A DNA stretch of 64,000 bases from Tetrastigma voinierianum (taxonomy: Eukaryota; Streptophyta; Magnoliopsida; Vitales; Vitaceae). Under the pieces are notes generated by a model. That model ran no database searches. It had not been told where the DNA came from and was given only the letters and a program-made list of their open reading frames with translations. Of this stretch, positions 1-11,080 are shown one piece after another. The translations under genes and the position numbers were made by a program. Each line of letters begins with the position of its first letter. The stretch's first letter is position 1. The DNA is taken from contig JAEQBH010001151.1 in NCBI GenBank assembly GCA_016808115.1, positions 310,001 through 374,000 on the forward strand. The letters run 5' to 3'.

Positions 1-1190
1 TAGGCAACCTAGCAAGCGAAGTCGTGAATCCTGAAATTAAGCTATGCATTCAGACGACCAAGGCAACAAGTGAAAGAGGTTACGACAAAGGAAGTGTGGG
101 GTGAGACTAAAGGAATAATCAAGGTAGAATCTTCGGTCGCGACACCACTATGATGTCGCAACGCCAATTGAATATCACTGAGGTCGCGACATCACTCTGA
201 TGTCGCGACGTGGATTCGTCAATAACGCCACAAGGGAAGTCTCTGCAAAGAAAATGAAGTTGCAACTAGTTTTTAAATGAAGGGATCCATTTGAGGTCGC
301 GACATGAAAACAAAAACTGAAGTCTCAACAAGAAAATTGAAGTTGCAACCAAATTAAGAGTTGAATGACAAAAGGGAGGTCGCAACCTAAAGCAAAGCTA
401 GATGAAGTCCTTGCAAAGAAACCTAAGCCGCGACCATTACAACCAAAGGATCACAAATGATGTCGCTGACAGCCGCTCAGTCGCGACCAAGAAGAACCGA
501 GCGTAAGAAATCCAAGTCACAACTACTGAGCACCGATTACTTCAAGGGAACAAAAAGAATAAGATGAGGTCGCGACATCGCACAGGTCGAACTAACAGGT
601 CGAAGAAGGAAATTATTACGAATGTTAACTGGGTTATGACGTGAGGAAGAGAAATGGACATCAAAAGAGGTCGCGACTTAAATTCTAAACCTATGAAGGC
701 AGAAGACCACCAACAAGGTCGTGACCAGGAAAAGAAAGTCACAACCTGAAATCACTCTTTGCAAACGTAAATGTGGTTGCAACCTAAAATCGAGATCGCG
801 ACGCGGCAAATGAACAAGGAAGAGGTCCCGATTCAGAACCGAGGTCGTGGACTCGTGGCCGAAGAAGAGAAAGACAACGATGTCGCGACGTGAAACCGTG
901 GTCGCGACATCAACACTTGAAGAAAACTGAGCTAACAAGGTCGCAACCATAAATGATGTCGCGACCATTAATTCAAGCAGCTACAAGGAATCTGGTCGCA
1001 ACAAAAGCAACAAGGTCGTGACTGAACACGAGCAATCAAGGGAAATCCATGTCGCGACATCAACCCCGAGGTCCACACAGACAAAGAACCTGGCTTTCTG
1101 GGGAATTCCACCGGAGCTGGGGGATTCACTTAACTTATTTCGATATAACAGACATGGTTAGAATAGTAAATGCCGTCTTCACTCACCCAA
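1..1190. repeat. Interspersed GTCGCGAC motif array
   Basis: About nineteen copies of the 8-bp palindrome GTCGCGAC or one-base variants (GTCGCAAC, GTCGTGAC) are spread over 1.2 kb at irregular 15-110 bp spacing. Examples lie near 133, 182, 203, 294, 479, 568, 669, 880, 899, 955 and 1050. Most copies are preceded by AG, AT or TG and several are followed by ATC. The common variants are C-to-T or G-to-A changes at the CpG sites, as expected from decay of methylated cytosines. Sequence between motifs is purine-rich and not obviously tandem. The short minus-strand frames here (542-968) are driven by the motif and look non-coding. It may be internal or LTR sequence of an unidentified retrotransposon. 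Confidence 0.7.
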
Positions 1191-1215
1191 AAAAAAAAAA
1201 AAAAAAAAAAAAAAA
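1189..1215. repeat. Poly(A) tract
   Basis: An uninterrupted run of about 27 A residues separates the motif array from AT-rich sequence. No gene-like sequence or target duplication was seen beside it, so it is recorded as a simple repeat only. Confidence 0.8.
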
Positions 1216-2840
1216 GGAACGAAGAGGAACTCAAGGTATAGTTTAGAGCGTAATTTTCTTTATTTTCTTTATTTTATTTTTATTTCTTCGATCTACGCTC
1301 CGCTTAACCGTGCGTAAACGATTAGGAGCCGGTTTTATTTCTGAGATTTTCTTAAAATTGCTGCCTGAAAATTTATGAAATCTGCACAAATTCTAGCTCA
1401 TTCTTCTCGCTCTATCAAGGACATAATGGTCATGCAGGATCTGCTCCATTTCTTTAATCGCATTGCAAGAATTGGAAATGCAAGCCTACCGATTCAAATA
1501 TAGTTAGTTACACTTTTCGCAAAATCGTGAGAACGTTATTCGGGGTAGGCATTCCATTTGCTCGTGTCATAGTACCTGACACGCTCCCAATGGTAAAGTG
1601 ATCGGTCACCATTTCAGGGAATGTATCTTGCTATGATTTCCAGGATGCCCAGTGACACAGTAGACGGAGATCCCAGAGACAGAGCATTCTTTTCGTGTAT
1701 GCTATACATCGGGATGAATCGCGAGCTCAAAGTTAATTTTTGAGCAAATCCCCATTCGCTCATAATTGAAGTCGAGGAGTATTTAATATAAAATAATCGT
1801 GAGTTCACCTTAATCGAAAGAAAGTTCTAACCCTTGTTAGCTTGTATCTAATCAAGGGAAAGGACAATCCGATGATTCAAGGACGAGCCACCACTAGCTA
1901 TTATAGAAATTTTGCTAAAATCCTGCAGAAGGAAGGCAAAAGATCCGTAGTCATCAAGAAATCAAGAAGTATCGAGAAAAAGCAAAAATACCCGATCTCT
2001 TTGCAAAGGTGCGTAAAATACAAGTAACTAGGGTAACTTGATTTCGAGAGAAACAAGAGTTTCTAACCAAGGAATATGGAGAACCAACCGCAACATATAG
2101 GCAAATCTCGACAAATAAGATCCATCAATTCAATAGAAAGCAATGTATTTTCTAATGTAGGAATCGAATTGCTTTATTATATTTCATCGATAGCTGCTTC
2201 TAACAGGGAACAGATTAGATCCAGTATTTAGTTCTTAAATTTTGTAAATTTATTTTATATTCACAATTTCTAGTTTTAGTTAATAGTCTAGGATTTATTA
2301 TCTAAGCATAGAATTCATTATCAAATTTTAGTCCAAATAGCATGTAACTTAGTAGTCGGGTGCCTTAATCTCTAATTCATGCCAACTCGGGAAGCAATTG
2401 ACTTACATTCAGATTTTACTACTAGGAGGACTCCGCACTCAGCAAAGGTCAAGCAGATTGCACCCATGTTTTTAATCATGAACCTTATGAAAGAATTATT
2501 TTATCAAGCAAATTTATCCAAAGTGACATGGGTGCAAGAGAAGTGTAAGGCTCTTGTAACTATGCACATTTGAGGGGTTTTTAGTCTATATAAAAAGAGG
2601 CAACACTCTGCTATCTAATTTTATCACTAGACTGGAATTGACAAAAAGATTGCTCCATTTCATTCGATCACCGATTCGCTACTCCTTATAACATAGATTT
2701 TTAAATTTAACATTTTATCTTATTTTCGTCTAACAAGATTGACTTACGATGTGTCGTTGAATATCTCATACATTACCTAATCAAATAATAATCACCACAA
2801 AAATACTTCAACCATCGAGCATGGGAAAGATCATTTAGTC
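1216..2840. other. Unassigned AT-rich non-coding region
   Basis: There is no long reading frame. The 61-codon frame at 1842-2027 (Lys-rich) and the 64-codon frame at 2379-2573 have no family I can recognise. The stretch 2575-2600 has a good plant TATA context (TCTATATAAAAAGAGG), preceded by a T-rich run, so part of it could be an LTR or pararetrovirus promoter. No LTR boundary, PBS or PPT could be placed. Confidence 0.5.
2588..2597 (+). promoter_or_regulatory. TATA-box-like sequence
   Basis: TATATAAAAA lies in a GTC-TATATAAAAAG-AGGC context. This resembles the core promoter of plant LTR retrotransposons and pararetroviruses. No transcript start or coding region can be linked to it from sequence alone. 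Confidence 0.35.
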
Positions 2841-2844
2841 GACT

Positions 2845-3267
2845 CAGAAACCCGAGAAAATTCTAATTTTCTCGAAAAATGGTAAATGGTATCCATCAAA
2901 ACCGAAAATTCTTTCAGACTGATGATCGAAACTACTTCACCGTTGAATCGCCTCGTGAAATCTAATTTTACCACGCCAAATTTCGTCGACCTCGAGAAAG
3001 TCAGAATTTCATGTTTTCGAGGCACCGAGAGGGCCAGCGGACACTTGGCATTTATATGAGTGGCTCACAAAGGCGCCACATGTCGTGCGCATTATTCAAA
3101 CAAGGAGAGCTGGCTGGGCCTACGTGACATGTGGCATCTCCTAATCGACGGAAATCCAAAGCAGATGGATAAAGCTCGATAGCGCGTGTAATCCCACGCA
3201 GTCACACAAGAAATGACACGCAAGGTATAGCACTCTCCCACTGCACCAACTCGACCCAACCGTCAGG
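2845..3267 (+). mobile_element. Chromovirus LTR type B, left part (split by insertion)
   Basis: It starts with a variant of the TGTGAAACCCGAGAAAATT terminus that recurs in this window (also at 47281, and on the minus strand at 27130 and 55539). It then has the type B block GTGGCTCACA...CACATGTC, shared with 47500-47590 and with the reverse strand near 55290. It stops at 3267, where a type A LTR begins. The matching right part resumes at about 8908, because the order of blocks follows the uninterrupted type B copy at 54955-55539. It is therefore read as one LTR split by a later element. Confidence 0.7.
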
Positions 3268-5194
3268 TGGAGCACCCTAAAATTCCAATTTTCTAAAAGT
3301 GCCAAAACTCCGTAATTTCCCTAAGTAGTAACCAAAATCTTTTCTGCATCCTGACGACCGAAACTACTCTCAATCGCTGGAATCGTCCTCACAAATCTAC
3401 TACCACGTCGACCCAACACATCACCCAGACGCTTTCACAAGTAATCGAAAGATCGAAGGTCAGAAGCCACATGTGACGGATAAAAGTCAATTAAAACATG
3501 TTCGTGACGACATGTTACAAGATTAGTTATGATGACGAAACTGATGGTCGAGATCGTACATGTGTCAAATGAAGGACAAAAGGACAAGATGTGAATTTGG
3601 AAATTTTAAATGAAGATAAGACAAAAATATTCATCAGCCAGCCATCTTCTCCATTAATCAAGACCAAACTGGCAGTGGGGCCATGAGAGATGCGCAGAGT
3701 GAGCTAGTTGATTTTTGATATTTTTAGAGAGAGAAGCGTGCTACTTCTCTCTAAGATCCGCATCTGACAAATGATTTCTTCTAGCCGAAGGAAAGTCGTT
3801 ATACGCAAATAGGCAATACGCGGACATCTACGTGAGTTTCGACAAACTCCGCGGAGGTGGTTTTATCCTACTCGAGTTACACTTGCTTAAGTGTTTTGTT
3901 AATGTCGGCTATTCGAGGTCTGAATCTGCTGCTTCGACGGCCCCAAATCTGAACCGAGGTGCTAAGTTTTAAACTCTACGTGGATACCCGTGGATCGTTT
4001 CACGATCGTTCGTATTGCTAATGGTATAACAAATATAAAATTGTATCGGTAGGTGTACAGAATGAAACACATAAAATCGTTCACCAAGTGGAACCTGATG
4101 TCGATGGATTGGTCGCGGAACAAGAACCCGAGGGTTTCACCGCCTACGTGAATAAGGTTCAACAAATAATTTCAGAGAAAATGTGTTCGTCAATAATTAA
4201 AATCGAATCGTCGCGGTTTGTTAATTACCCATGTGAGCCAATTCCCGTGTAATGGATCGAGAATTCACATAACACGCCATACGATTTAAATTATGTAAAT
4301 ATATGCATGATGATATATTTGTACGTGTTATATAAATCAGGTTGAAATGGCATACCGCATTTCATATGCACCGCAGAATCCCAAATTCAGTGTGTGTGCA
4401 TGACATGAATTTTCAGAAAAACGAACATGGTTGCGAAAGGAATTTCACTAGATGAATTTCCGGAGAATGGTGTTGGGAGATGGTCCTACAATTACACGTC
4501 TATGGTTCTACGATTGCTCGGGCGTTCTCCAACACATTCACTCGAGGTAAATCATATTTTTACTGACACTTCGATAATATATTTTCGAGAACAAAGAAGT
4601 TTTGTTTTGAAAATAATGTTTTCTCATACATGGCTTAGGCAAGTGCGTAGGGAGCTCTGGTGAGACTCGGACATGGGTCGGGTCATTTGTATTATCCGCA
4701 GATCACGCATTTACTAATGTGTTTACACGGAGTATCAGATATGCACTTAGCGGAGTAACCCATTTAGGTGATTCCATTACTCGGGCGATAGCTCATCCTG
4801 CCGAGGGAATATATTTTTCGTGCACAGGAAGCTGCTTCGAGGAGACTATCATCCTAGAGGCCGATTTTGAAGAAAGTGCCGAAGCCATGGCTTCGTGTTT
4901 TAGTCGATACACGTATTAGAATGTTTAAACTATCATACGCCAGATAAGAGTAAATTATTAACTTGAAACTATGGTATATATAGTTAAGGTGGTATATTAT
5001 TTAGTATCACACGGGCCTGCGGTCGCTTTTATCATGTATATGTCTTACGATGTCACTGGGGACAGTTATACCTCGCAGAGCCTCATAAAGAAGAGACTCT
5101 GCTTCGACAGGAATAAAGTGTCAAAGTTACCCGACATTCACTTAGTATTCCGCTGCCGACGGTCATTAAATCTGATCCCCTGCCTGGCCACACA
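3268..5194 (+). mobile_element. 5' LTR of deleted chromovirus (type A)
   Basis: It runs block for block with the LTRs at 6958-8907, 36258-38311 and 47592-49433. Shared blocks are the degenerate start, the CTACCACGTCGA block, the GACATGTTACAAGATTAG block, an inverted AGAGAGAAG...CTTCTCTCT pair near 3728-3752, and a GTATATAGTT block near 4975. It ends near 5194 in CACA, directly before a degenerate primer site. It has many small indels relative to its 3' partner, so it is old. Confidence 0.75.
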
Positions 5195-5208
5195 CCAGAC
5201 GAGCGCCA
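5195..5208 (+). other. Degenerate primer binding site
   Basis: The sequence just after the LTR aligns in position with the initiator-Met-tRNA-type site at 49437 (TGGTATTAGAGCC). The bases that follow (AGGTAAACGATTACCT) match the AGGTTTATAAATACCT that follows the site at 49437. The site itself has decayed strongly, so the call rests mainly on position. Confidence 0.5.
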
Positions 5209-6942
5209 AGGTAAACGATTACCTCGGGAGCTCGAAAGTGTGCAGCCAGTACACCGAATACCTAGTGGCTCGAGGGCTCGGGCTTTCTAGCCAAGGTCGC
5301 TAAGAACATTACCACTGGGTGTGGCTCGACAGCCAGTTTGTGTGCATGAAATTACCTTAGGAAGGCACGGACAAGACTAGAACACTACATGCATGTGTTC
5401 GTGTGTGATTGTGCGATTTACTGGAAATCGTTGTGGCTGATATGCATAAGATGAATCATGATGTTGCAAAGAATTAAAAGTAGTAAATGTATTACAAGAA
5501 GTTTGAAAGTTTTGGAGTTTTACAAAGCGTGAAATCGAAAACAAATAAAATAAATTATTAAATTTATTCAAGCGATTGAAATGAAAGAAAAAATGAGGTG
5601 GTTCTGCGTAGCTCCCATACAAAGAAGATTTGGTTGTATTTTTCATATGGTGGCTCAAGTTACTCCACATCCATGATTATTCCCCACAACATTTGGATTA
5701 TTAACTTAATTTTTGCCTTTGAGTATGCCACAAATTGCATCGTACGACCTCCAACGCTTAGAATACATCACCCTCCCAATGGTTGTGGCGAGTGATGACT
5801 CTAGGGTCGTGACGACTACGATCACGTATGAGAGGTAGATGACACAAGGCATCCAAGATATGGTGTTTGGTACTCAAGAGGAAGGAAGATCCATCTTCTT
5901 CCAATCCCGCGGAAAGGCCAGAAGACTTCGTCGTTGATATCCAGACACTACCGAGTCACTAATCCGCGCAAAGGGCGTGGAATGGGCTACCGTGACGGGC
6001 GTGATGATGTGTTATCTCGCCGACACCGGACACTTTCGACTCGATTGCCCACTGAGATTAAATCCCAAGTTTACGGGACACCTCGCTCCAATCGCTGAGA
6101 CGAAAGTTGGGGTAGTTGCTACCAGACGGGCAAATGGTGTGCTACCACACTTGAGCCCTGATTATTATGAGGAGGGATCATCTTTGAGATGCAAGTGATC
6201 CTGTGGTTTTTGGATGGGGCCATAGCCCTGGCCACGGTAGGACAGAGAGGATTACGCTGCTCTCCACTTCTAAGATGGGTCGTGGGAACTAAGACGCTCC
6301 AGGGTGCCACATCAAGACTTCCCATTTCGGCAGACGTGTCACATAAAGCTGTGGTCGTGAGCGTAGGTCGATGTCAAGCACAGGATTTTCGCAGCCGAGT
6401 TCGTGTTAGGGTCAAGTAAATGACGGTGCCAATATCGTTTCTAAATAAAGGGAATGTGAGGCGAGATCGTCTTGGGAGGTAGAGATCTCATGCAGGCCGT
6501 AGATCGAACGCTCAGACAATCTGGCACGAATAGTGGCACGCTTCTACCTCTCTGACTTCTGCCGATTAGAGTAGTGTTGACCTGATTTATCAGCGTTCAT
6601 TCATCAACGATCTCTGCGGTGACAAGTTCTGGGCATGAGGTCGAGGCCTTTGTGAAAGTTTCATAATATGAGCAGGTTCTTCCCATATCGGTAGGTGAGA
6701 GTCGGGTCGATGCGCCGAGATCATGAGTCGTGATCTCGTTGATTCTCGCCTCATGGCGGACCTGGGGTGGGTGGCAGCATATCGGGTCGTGGATGTCATT
6801 CTCGACACGGGATGAGCCGACACCACCTGGTCAGTCAAGAATCGGGACCTTAACTGTCACCTCGAATTCTGGCCTAGAGTCAGCGAGGTTATTTATGCAT
6901 GTGGTCGATGTGTATGCGTGGAATTCTCGACGAAATTCTTTT
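5209..6942 (+). pseudogene. Internally deleted chromovirus body with gag zinc-knuckle remnant
   Basis: Only 1.7 kb remains between the LTRs, against 4.5 kb in the copy at 47592-54954. The frame at 5977-6198 includes CYLADTGHFRLDCP, a gag CCHC zinc knuckle (C-x2-C-x4-H-x4-C) in which the second Cys and its neighbour have been lost. No protease, RT or integrase motif was recognised. The last 80 bp before the polypurine tract match the segment before the tract at 53985. The element is therefore a deletion derivative that joins gag to the 3' end and cannot move on its own. Confidence 0.65.
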
Positions 6943-6957
6943 AAGGAGGGGAGAAAC
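6943..6957 (+). other. Polypurine tract of deleted chromovirus
   Basis: AAGGAGGGGAGAA sits immediately before the LTR start GTGAGACC. It is the equivalent of AGGAGGGAGAA at 53985-53995 and is the expected plus-strand primer of a Ty3/gypsy element. Confidence 0.8.
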
Positions 6958-8907
6958 GTGAGACCTCGTAAATTCCAATTTTTCGAAAATGGCAAAATCG
7001 TACTTTAGAAAATCAAACTTTTCAGATCTCTGATGACGAAACTGACTTCACTGGTTGGAATCGCCTCACTAAATCTAAATTTCTACCACATCGAATTAGA
7101 TCGAATTTCGAGACAAATGCACTCAGATACTTTTCGAGGCACCGAGTATCGGTGCCAGAAAGCTTACATGTGTGATGACAAAGTCACCTATAACATATAC
7201 TCTCAGGACATGTTACAAGGATTAGAGAGATGATGTGAAAAAACGATGGCCGAGATCAGGCCATGTATCAAATAGTGACAAAATGACAAGATGGGAATTT
7301 GAAATTTGACCAAGATAAGACAAAGGCTGATCCAATAGTGCTCATCTTCTCCATTAATTGAAAACCAAACGTGCAAGGGAAGGGAGAGATGTGCAGAGAG
7401 TGAGCTTAGGTTGATTTTTTGATATTTTTAGAGAGAGAAGGTGTCACTTCTCTCTAAGATTCCGGGCAATCGGATCTTTAGATTTCTTCAGGCCGAAAAG
7501 GAAAGCTGTTCTACGAGGCTAGGGCAATGCGTGGACACCGATTTTCTTCAGAGTTTCGAAGGCTGAAGACAGTGGTGGTTTATCTCACTTGAGTTACACT
7601 TTGTTTAAGTAGTTTTGGCCGGCTTCTGGCGCTTCAATCCATTGCTTCGATCACCCCAAACTGGGAATCGAGGTGTGGAGTTTTAAATTCCACGGATGCC
7701 TGATCGTCTACCTGACAGCCTGGGTTGCTAATGGTCTAAGCCGGTATGGTAAAATCAGATTGCAAGGTGTATGAGGCCTAATGATTATGAAATCTCTGTT
7801 CACTAAGTGAAACCGATGTTTGATGATTGGTCGCATCAAGAACCCGAGGGTTTCACTGCTCATGAATAAGATTCACGAAATAATTTGCAAATGTTGCTTG
7901 GCCGGAAGAATTCAAATCGAATTGTCGTGTTTTACACTAGCCCATATGAGCTAATTTTTCGTGTAATGGATCGAGAATTCACATAACATGCTTTGTGTGA
8001 TTTAAATTATGTAAATATATGCATGATGATATATTTCAGACAGAAAAGTTATATAAAATTGTGTCAAATGGCATGTCAGATTTCATACGCACCTAGGTAA
8101 CCTAGAAATTGTGTGTGTGCATGACATGAATTTTCCGAAAACGAACATGGCTTTAAAGGAATTTCACAGATGATTTTCTCCGTATAATGGTATTTGGGAG
8201 ATGGTCCTACAATTACATGCCTGGAGGAGCCCATGTATTAATTGGAAGGTTCTCTAACACATTCACCTCAGAGGGTAGTCCCATATTTTTACTCACACTT
8301 CTGAGTATATTTCAGAACAACAAGTTTTGTTTTGGTAATAATGTTTTCTCATACATACTATAGTAAGCGTGCGAGGAGCCTGGTGATGACTTATTACTTT
8401 GTCGTTATTTGCATATCTCAAGAGGATCAATGATTTACTTGAACGTAGTTTCATATCGAGCATCAGACATGCATCTAGGCGGAGTAACCCATTTGTGGTG
8501 ATTCCACTATTTTCCATGATAAATTAACCCGCTGATGAATATTATTTTCAGCACAGGAGCTGAGAGACTACCATCTAAGATACTGATTTCAAGAAAGTCA
8601 AAATATGGCTTTGTTTTACTGATACATGTATTAGAATGTTTTAAACTTTTAATATACGCTAGAGCAGTAGTGAGCAAATTATTAACTCTTAAAACTATGG
8701 TATATAGTTGTATATTGATTGAGTATTGTCAGATGGCCCAAGTGGCCGTTTTACTCATGTATATGTCTTATGATGTCAAGCTGGGGACGTGTTATGCATT
8801 TCATGAGACTTGCTCCGATGCCAGGAATAAGCACGTTACCCGAGATATCTACAAGTATTCCGCGGCCGACGGCAGTTGTCACTAATTCCCGGTTTTCAAA
8901 GGTCACA
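6958..8907 (+). mobile_element. 3' LTR of deleted chromovirus (type A)
   Basis: It matches the 5' LTR at 3268-5194 along its length, including the AGAGAGAAG...CTTCTCTCT inverted pair (7432-7458) and the promoter-proximal blocks. It ends in a GGTCACA-type terminus near 8907. The two LTRs differ by many substitutions and indels, consistent with an old insertion. Confidence 0.75.
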
Positions 8908-10345
8908 CTGAGCGGGGAAAGAGAGAATTTTTAGAGAGAGAAAAGGAAGAGAGAGAAAGGAATGGATTTGCAGAGAGAGGCTCCACTCTTCTCTAAAATT
9001 TTCCTAAGGATCTGACCGTCGTACCGCTACAAGAAGCAAAGTTGCTCCCACTACAAAGAGCTATGCGTGGTGATCGATTCAGAGTTTCGACAACCTGAGG
9101 TAGTCTTCTCCCTACTCGCTTATTCTACTTAAGAGCCATTAAAATGGTTCGATGGCGGCGCTCATTCGTCATCCCAAAAATCGAACTCGACACAAAATTC
9201 TGTGATCCATTGATAGTCCCTGACTCGCACCCCTGACAAAACGTCCTTTCAGGTGCTCATATATGTGTGTTATAATTGTGTGTTATCGCTTGATACGGAA
9301 TAACACAAATCTGCGGGTTCGGGGTGTCGCAGGTCTAAATGGCCATCACGCTTCGTTCCAAAGAAGTGAATCAATGTTTCGATTGCGAGGGTCGCCCACG
9401 AACGTGCTCACACGTTGTAGGATCGCGTATCACCCGTGACGATGGTTGACTAAATCGCCCATGTGTTGTTTCAGATAATATCGCTTAAATTGTTTATTAG
9501 CCCATGCAGTTAATTCTCAACATATATCGTTACGAATAAAACAACATGCGGTTAGTATATAATTTGTTAATATATATACATGTTTATATATTAACATTTT
9601 GTTTGGAAATGGAAAGATAATAACACATTTATATGCAATCAGATACCCTAGAATGGTAGGTGTGAGTGCAATATGTGGAGAAATAAAAATCGAAGGGTTG
9701 TCCAAACTACGAATCTTTGTAAAAATTATTAAAAATAATAATTTTATCTTAAAGTCTCAAGAATCGTGTTGGGAAAATTTTCCAATAATTCACGAGGCCC
9801 ATGAATTGTTTCAAAGAGTTACTCCAACAAATTCACCTTTATATCATTCAACGTGATATATCTGGAGTATTTCCCACAATTAAAACAAATATTTTTGTTT
9901 GAAATCATTTTCATACATGACATAAGCATGCCGAGGAGTCTACGAGACTTAGTATTACGGATCGAGCATTTAGATATTCAAGCAGATCATGCATTGACGC
10001 GCCGTATCGCCATTACACGCGCGATCTCAATGAGTAACCCATGCAGATAACTCCACCATCGGGTATCAAGCCACCCCGCTGAAAGTAAAATTATTTCGTG
10101 CAATGCGGAAATTACCGTAAGACGCGCCACTGTGGCGCCGCTTGCTAAGAAAGCCTGACAGACTTTGAGATATATTTTCTTGTAAAACATGTATTATAAT
10201 TCTTAATTTTAATATATGCTTGTATTAAGAGTGATGTAATAACTTCAAATTATGGTAATATAATTTGATTATATTTTTGTAAGGGAGATAATGCAGAGCC
10301 AATGTGACCATTTTTACTAATGTATGGGTCTCATGATATCTCGTC
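8908..10345 (+). mobile_element. Chromovirus LTR type B, right part (truncated)
   Basis: It resumes the type B LTR interrupted at 3267: GAGAGAG-rich block, CTCTTCTCTAAAATTTTCC, a CTCCCTACTCG block, then AACATGTATTATAATTCTTA and the CATTTTTACTAATGTATGG block. It stops before the terminal 100 bp seen in the complete type B LTR at 25082-27130. With 2845-3267 it gives about 1.86 kb, close to the 2.05 kb of that copy. Confidence 0.65.
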
Positions 10346-10993
10346 AAACATTTCTATGATTCTCATTGATCGAAAAAAATTAAACCACCATAACTAATTA
10401 AAAATGCAACCAACAAACGTTTAGAGAATTTTTGAATAGACTATTATGCTTTGCTTTATGCAACATGAAATTTGTTTACATTAAAAAAATTTAATTGAAT
10501 TTATTAACTTACTAATGAACAACTAATAAAGAGCTAAGAAAATTAATTAAATTACATGCCTATTATTTAGTTGCACTTCAAGAAATTAGAATGAAATCAA
10601 AGTTTTAAAATTCTATAAAATTAGAGAAAACTATACTAAATTTTAACAAATTTAATATAATTGCATTAGCACTCTGGACACTGTTGGCTTGGGTTGCGCC
10701 AAACTTGTTCCGAAGGGAATTTTTTTATATGTATAACAAAAAACCAAACGTATTACGAAAATAGGAAAGTTTTAAACTTTTTACAAAAATAATGTGTTCC
10801 GAGATAATTATCTCAAAACTTGTAATTTTTTATTTTAAGTTCCCGGATTATTATCCCGGAACACTACCCAACCCCCTTGTGCAGGAAGGCCGCCTGCGTT
10901 TTCTTTATATATATATTTTATAATTATATAATATTTATGAATGACAAATATACTATTTTATAATTAAAAATATTTAAGAATTATTATTATTAT
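10346..10993. other. AT-rich spacer with short palindrome
   Basis: No coding potential was seen. It contains a perfect 14-bp palindrome GAGATAATTATCTC (about 10802-10815), followed 30 bp later by a weaker inverted pair around TCCCGGATTATTATCCCGGA. It may be non-autonomous element sequence, but no terminal repeats could be placed. Confidence 0.5.
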
Positions 10994-11038
10994 TGTGACA
11001 CCCCAAAACCCGGGGTCACTTTTGTACAATTATTTATT

Positions 11039-11080
<42 letters not shown>

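Noticed and set aside
1189..1215. Processed pseudogene or LINE/SINE tail suggested by poly(A)
   Set aside because: No gene or RT sequence upstream and no target duplication was found.
5377..5795. Two overlapping frames (97 and 65 codons) as a host gene
   Set aside because: They sit within the leader of the deleted chromovirus and show no conserved motif.
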